Shown here: piece after piece, positions 3,215 through 5,228 of the stretch
Numbering within the stretch: position 1 is the stretch's first letter
Layout of the letters: the number at the start of each line of letters is the position of its first letter
Origin: Acidobacteriota bacterium
GTDB lineage: Bacteria > Acidobacteriota > Terriglobia > Terriglobales > Acidobacteriaceae
Reading direction: 5' to 3'
DNA length: 5,228 nt
Assembly: GCA_003225615.1 (NCBI GenBank)
Contig: QIAS01000185.1
Span: 4,621-9,848 of the forward strand
The notes under the pieces: generated by a model
What the model was told of the DNA's origin: nothing
Database searches by the model: none
Seen by the model: the letters and a program-made list of their open reading frames with translations, nothing else
Made by a program: the position numbers and the translations under genes

Positions 3215-5228
3215 TTAGAAGGTAAATACCGGTCCAAACTCATTGCGCCAGTTGTGCGCCTGGTGAGTCTGCACCCCCGCGAACGGCAAGGTTGTGTTCA
3301 CCTTTCCAGAGGCGGTGCGTGTAACGATGTAACTGGCCTCATGAACGATCGTCACCCACTTGTTCAGCCGGTAGGTGAGCGAAGCGGTATCTAAGTCCGT
3401 GCGCCCCAGCTTGTTGGCGTTGCGCGCATCGGCATAGTTGGCCCGGTCGGTGCCGTACTGCATATGCAGCACCCAGCCTGCGTTGTGGCCCTCTGGATTG
3501 GCATGGAAGATCCGCGAGAGCGGGAAGCTCAATTCCGCGAACCCGCCGGACCCGCCTACCGGCTGCAGGATAGCCGGCAGCACTGGGGTGCCTGGGCAAT
3601 TAAAGGTTTCAGCCCCGGTCGCCAGGTTGGCAAGGCCAAGAGTTCTGCCGGCGCAGCCAAATGAGATGGCTCGTCCGCTGAACGAGGTGCCACTCCCCAC
3701 GGTTACGAGGCCATGCAGATTGGAGTAGACGTCATTGAGCTGACCTGCAAAGAAGAACCGCATGTCATTGCCGCGGTAGAACTTGGCTGCCAGCGTTACC
3801 CACGGTGTAGGCAATTGGATTTCCGCAGTGTAGATATTCTGCGGATTGTCGAGTTGTATCCCGTGGGGAAAGAACTCGAACAGATTGCAGCCCGCCGCAA
3901 TGGGACAATTCGAGGCGCCCGTGATCAGGTTGATCGTCGGGAACCCGATATTAGGAACACCCGGATTGTTGAAGACCGTGGCCGGTGGAACGGTGCAAGG
4001 AGTAACTTTACAAACGAAGCCGGTTGGAAGAACCTGCTTCGCCCCAGGGATGATTTCATTGATGCGGGAATGGTGGCCGCTGAAGATCAGTTGAGCAGGA
4101 GCTACCCCCTTCCAGTTGTGCGACAGGGGGAACTGGAAAACCAGCCGGGCTTCCAGGCCGGGCTGATTAGATTCAGCCCCGGCCCTGTCACCAAAGCGCG
4201 CGCGTTGGTCCGCCGTGAGGGCTGAGGAACCGGCCGCCGACAACACAATGGCAAACTCCGGCTGCACCTTGAAGTCCCCGGCATGGAACTGAATACCGGT
4301 CTTGAACTGCGGGATGCGCTCATAAAGCGAGCCCATGCCCACGCCCAAACCGGTGTTTTCGAACAGGTTGGGAAGTGTGGAAGAACCGAGCAGACTCCAG
4401 TCCTGACCAAACTCGACGAACCAGGGCAGAGTACCCAGTTTATGGTCGAGTCTGATCCAACCGAGACGCATCGAGAACTGGCTGGAACGCACGCCACTGA
4501 TATTCCGGTTGTTGACGTCGGTGTAATCACCTTCAAAGTCGCCTTCGATCCGCCCGGTGATGGTGAAGTCTGAACCCTTTGGAACCCATTCCGTCTGCAT
4601 GCCGATACGGAAGGCACGCGCCTTGAGATGCACCTGCGGGTCGGAAGTCGGACCGGTGTCGGCCAAGAGCAGCGGCAGAGGCCAGTCCTGGCTGCCAAAA
4701 GTAGGTCCGCCGCTGGAAGCAGTTTCCGAGATGGCCGTGGCTTTGTAGAATCCGTAGAACTTTATGTTCGCCCCGCTCCCCAGCTTGATGTCAGGGATGA
4801 CTCCGCTTGGCTTCGGCGTATCAATCGGCAAAACGCGCAGCGGTGCCACTGCCGGGACGACGGAGGGTGGTGGCGGCGTGGTCGCCTGGGTCGGCGCCTG
4901 TGTACCAGCCGGAGATTGCGGAGTCTGAATGACCGCCGACACCGCCGGTTGAACGGAGATGGGCGTTGCCGCGCTGCTGAGTTGCGCCAAATCTGCTTCC
5001 GAGACCAGCCCTTTGTCTTTGAGAAGCTTTAGTAAATTCGGAGTGACATCGGAAGCCGGCGCGGAGAGTAGAGTATTGGCTTCCGTCGATGTGATGACGC
5101 CCTTGGTAACTAATAGTCCGAGGAGTCCGGAGCGCAGCGTCGCGTCCCCCTCTGCTCTGATGGTTGAACTGGTTAACGAGTCGTTGCCGGCGGCTGGGGT
5201 GTTCCCGCTTGCGGGCGCAGCATCACCC
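3215..5228 (-). CDS. Outer-membrane beta-barrel porin-like protein, partial (5' end beyond the window)
   Basis: At least 670 residues, open through the right edge with no stop. The TTG at 4990 is only an internal Leu codon of this frame. Visible architecture: a Ser/Ala/Gly-rich stretch, two related helical modules about 30 residues apart (5125-5060 and 5035-4970, each LLxLLxxKG...), a Pro/Thr-rich linker (4924-4793), then a barrel of alternating strands to the end. Barrel hints: KFYGFYKA, then a run like FRIGMQTEWV, ITGRIEGDFEGDY, MRLGWIRLDHK and FVEFGQDWSLLG, and the C-terminus FGPVFTF ending in the terminal Phe expected for BAM-inserted proteins. The GRIEGDF-type strands resemble DcaP-like porins, which take up small organic anions, but generic porin is safer. 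Six cysteines occur as three close pairs. No signal peptide is visible; it must lie upstream of the window. The gene heads the uptake cluster. Confidence 0.8.
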   Translation of the reverse strand, partial: GDAAPASGNTPAAGNDSLTSSTIRAEGDATLRSGLLGLLVTKGVITSTEANTLLSAPASDVTPNLLKLLKDKGLVSEADLAQLSSAATPISVQPAVSAVIQTPQSPAGTQAPTQATTPPPPSVVPAVAPLRVLPIDTPKPSGVIPDIKLGSGANIKFYGFYKATAISETASSGGPTFGSQDWPLPLLLADTGPTSDPQVHLKARAFRIGMQTEWVPKGSDFTITGRIEGDFEGDYTDVNNRNISGVRSSQFSMRLGWIRLDHKLGTLPWFVEFGQDWSLLGSSTLPNLFENTGLGVGMGSLYERIPQFKTGIQFHAGDFKVQPEFAIVLSAAGSSALTADQRARFGDRAGAESNQPGLEARLVFQFPLSHNWKGVAPAQLIFSGHHSRINEIIPGAKQVLPTGFVCKVTPCTVPPATVFNNPGVPNIGFPTINLITGASNCPIAAGCNLFEFFPHGIQLDNPQNIYTAEIQLPTPWVTLAAKFYRGNDMRFFFAGQLNDVYSNLHGLVTVGSGTSFSGRAISFGCAGRTLGLANLATGAETFNCPGTPVLPAILQPVGGSGGFAELSFPLSRIFHANPEGHNAGWVLHMQYGTDRANYADARNANKLGRTDLDTASLTYRLNKWVTIVHEASYIVTRTASGKVNTTLPFAGVQTHQAHNWRNEFGPVFTF
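4793..4924 (-). other. Pro/Thr-rich linker within the porin-like protein
   Basis: About 44 residues rich in Pro, Thr, Ala and Val, including a PPPP run, separate the N-terminal helical modules from the first barrel strand (IKFYGFYKA). Such a segment is expected to be extended and periplasmic, tethering the modules at a distance from the barrel. Confidence 0.6.
4970..5125 (-). repeat. Tandem helical modules at the N-terminus of the porin-like protein
   Basis: Two 22-residue segments with a 30-residue period align without gaps: LLGLLVTKGVIT... (5125-5060) and LLKLLKDKGLVS... (5035-4970). Nine of 22 positions are identical, including LLxLL, KG and the closing Leu and Ser-Ala. The pattern (amphipathic helix, Lys-Gly turn, second helix) recalls short modules at the N-termini of many putative porins. 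Function is unknown; peptidoglycan contact or oligomerisation is possible. Confidence 0.55.

Noticed and set aside
1651..3243. Longer transporter form starting at the ATG at 3243
   Set aside because: The extra 51 residues overlap the porin gene, span its stop, the promoter and the hairpin, have no Shine-Dalgarno and no MHS-like content. The AGGAGG before 3090 is far better.
3215..4990. Porin start at the TTG at 4990
   Set aside because: The frame continues open to the window edge, the upstream part holds a repeat module related to the sequence across this codon, and no signal peptide follows the TTG.

Overview
All recognisable genes lie on the minus strand, so transcription runs from high to low coordinates. 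The window reads as five consecutive genes: an outer-membrane porin-like protein (5' end beyond the window), an MFS transporter of the metabolite:H+ symporter type, a 31-residue single-span membrane protein, an exported acetamidase/formamidase-family protein, and the first 52 codons of an exported TonB C-terminal-domain protein. Moderately high GC, Shine-Dalgarno-led genes, signal peptides and a barrel protein ending in Phe indicate a Gram-negative bacterium. The style (short exported TonB-domain protein, porin with N-terminal helical 'LLxLLxxKGxx' modules, exported amidase) suggests Acidobacteriota. That placement is inferred from memory of such proteins, not from a database match.

Layout from right to left. 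5228-3215: the porin-like gene, open through the window edge. Its in-frame TTG near 4990 is not the true start. 3214-3091: a compact control region with a good sigma70-like promoter, a 42-nt near-perfect hairpin and a strong AGGAGG. 3090-1651: the transporter. 1650-1562: a short spacer with a perfect 10-bp inverted repeat that looks like a dispersed palindromic element. 1561-1466: the small membrane protein. 1462-236: the exported amidase, only 3 bp downstream of the small gene, whose last codons carry the amidase Shine-Dalgarno. 235-157: a spacer with a 16-bp dyad. 156-1: the TonB-domain gene, whose start codon sits in the loop of a 7-bp inverted repeat. No gene-free stretch exceeds about 125 bp.

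Together the genes suggest an envelope uptake and processing locus. A small polar solute would cross the outer membrane through the porin. The exported amidase would split an amide in the periplasm, releasing ammonia and a carboxylate, and the proton symporter could import the carboxylate. The substrate cannot be read from sequence. No mobile element, CRISPR array, tRNA or rRNA was seen. The less ordinary elements are the coupled micro-gene, the strand-biased intercistronic hairpin, the porin's tandem N-terminal modules and its three cysteine pairs.
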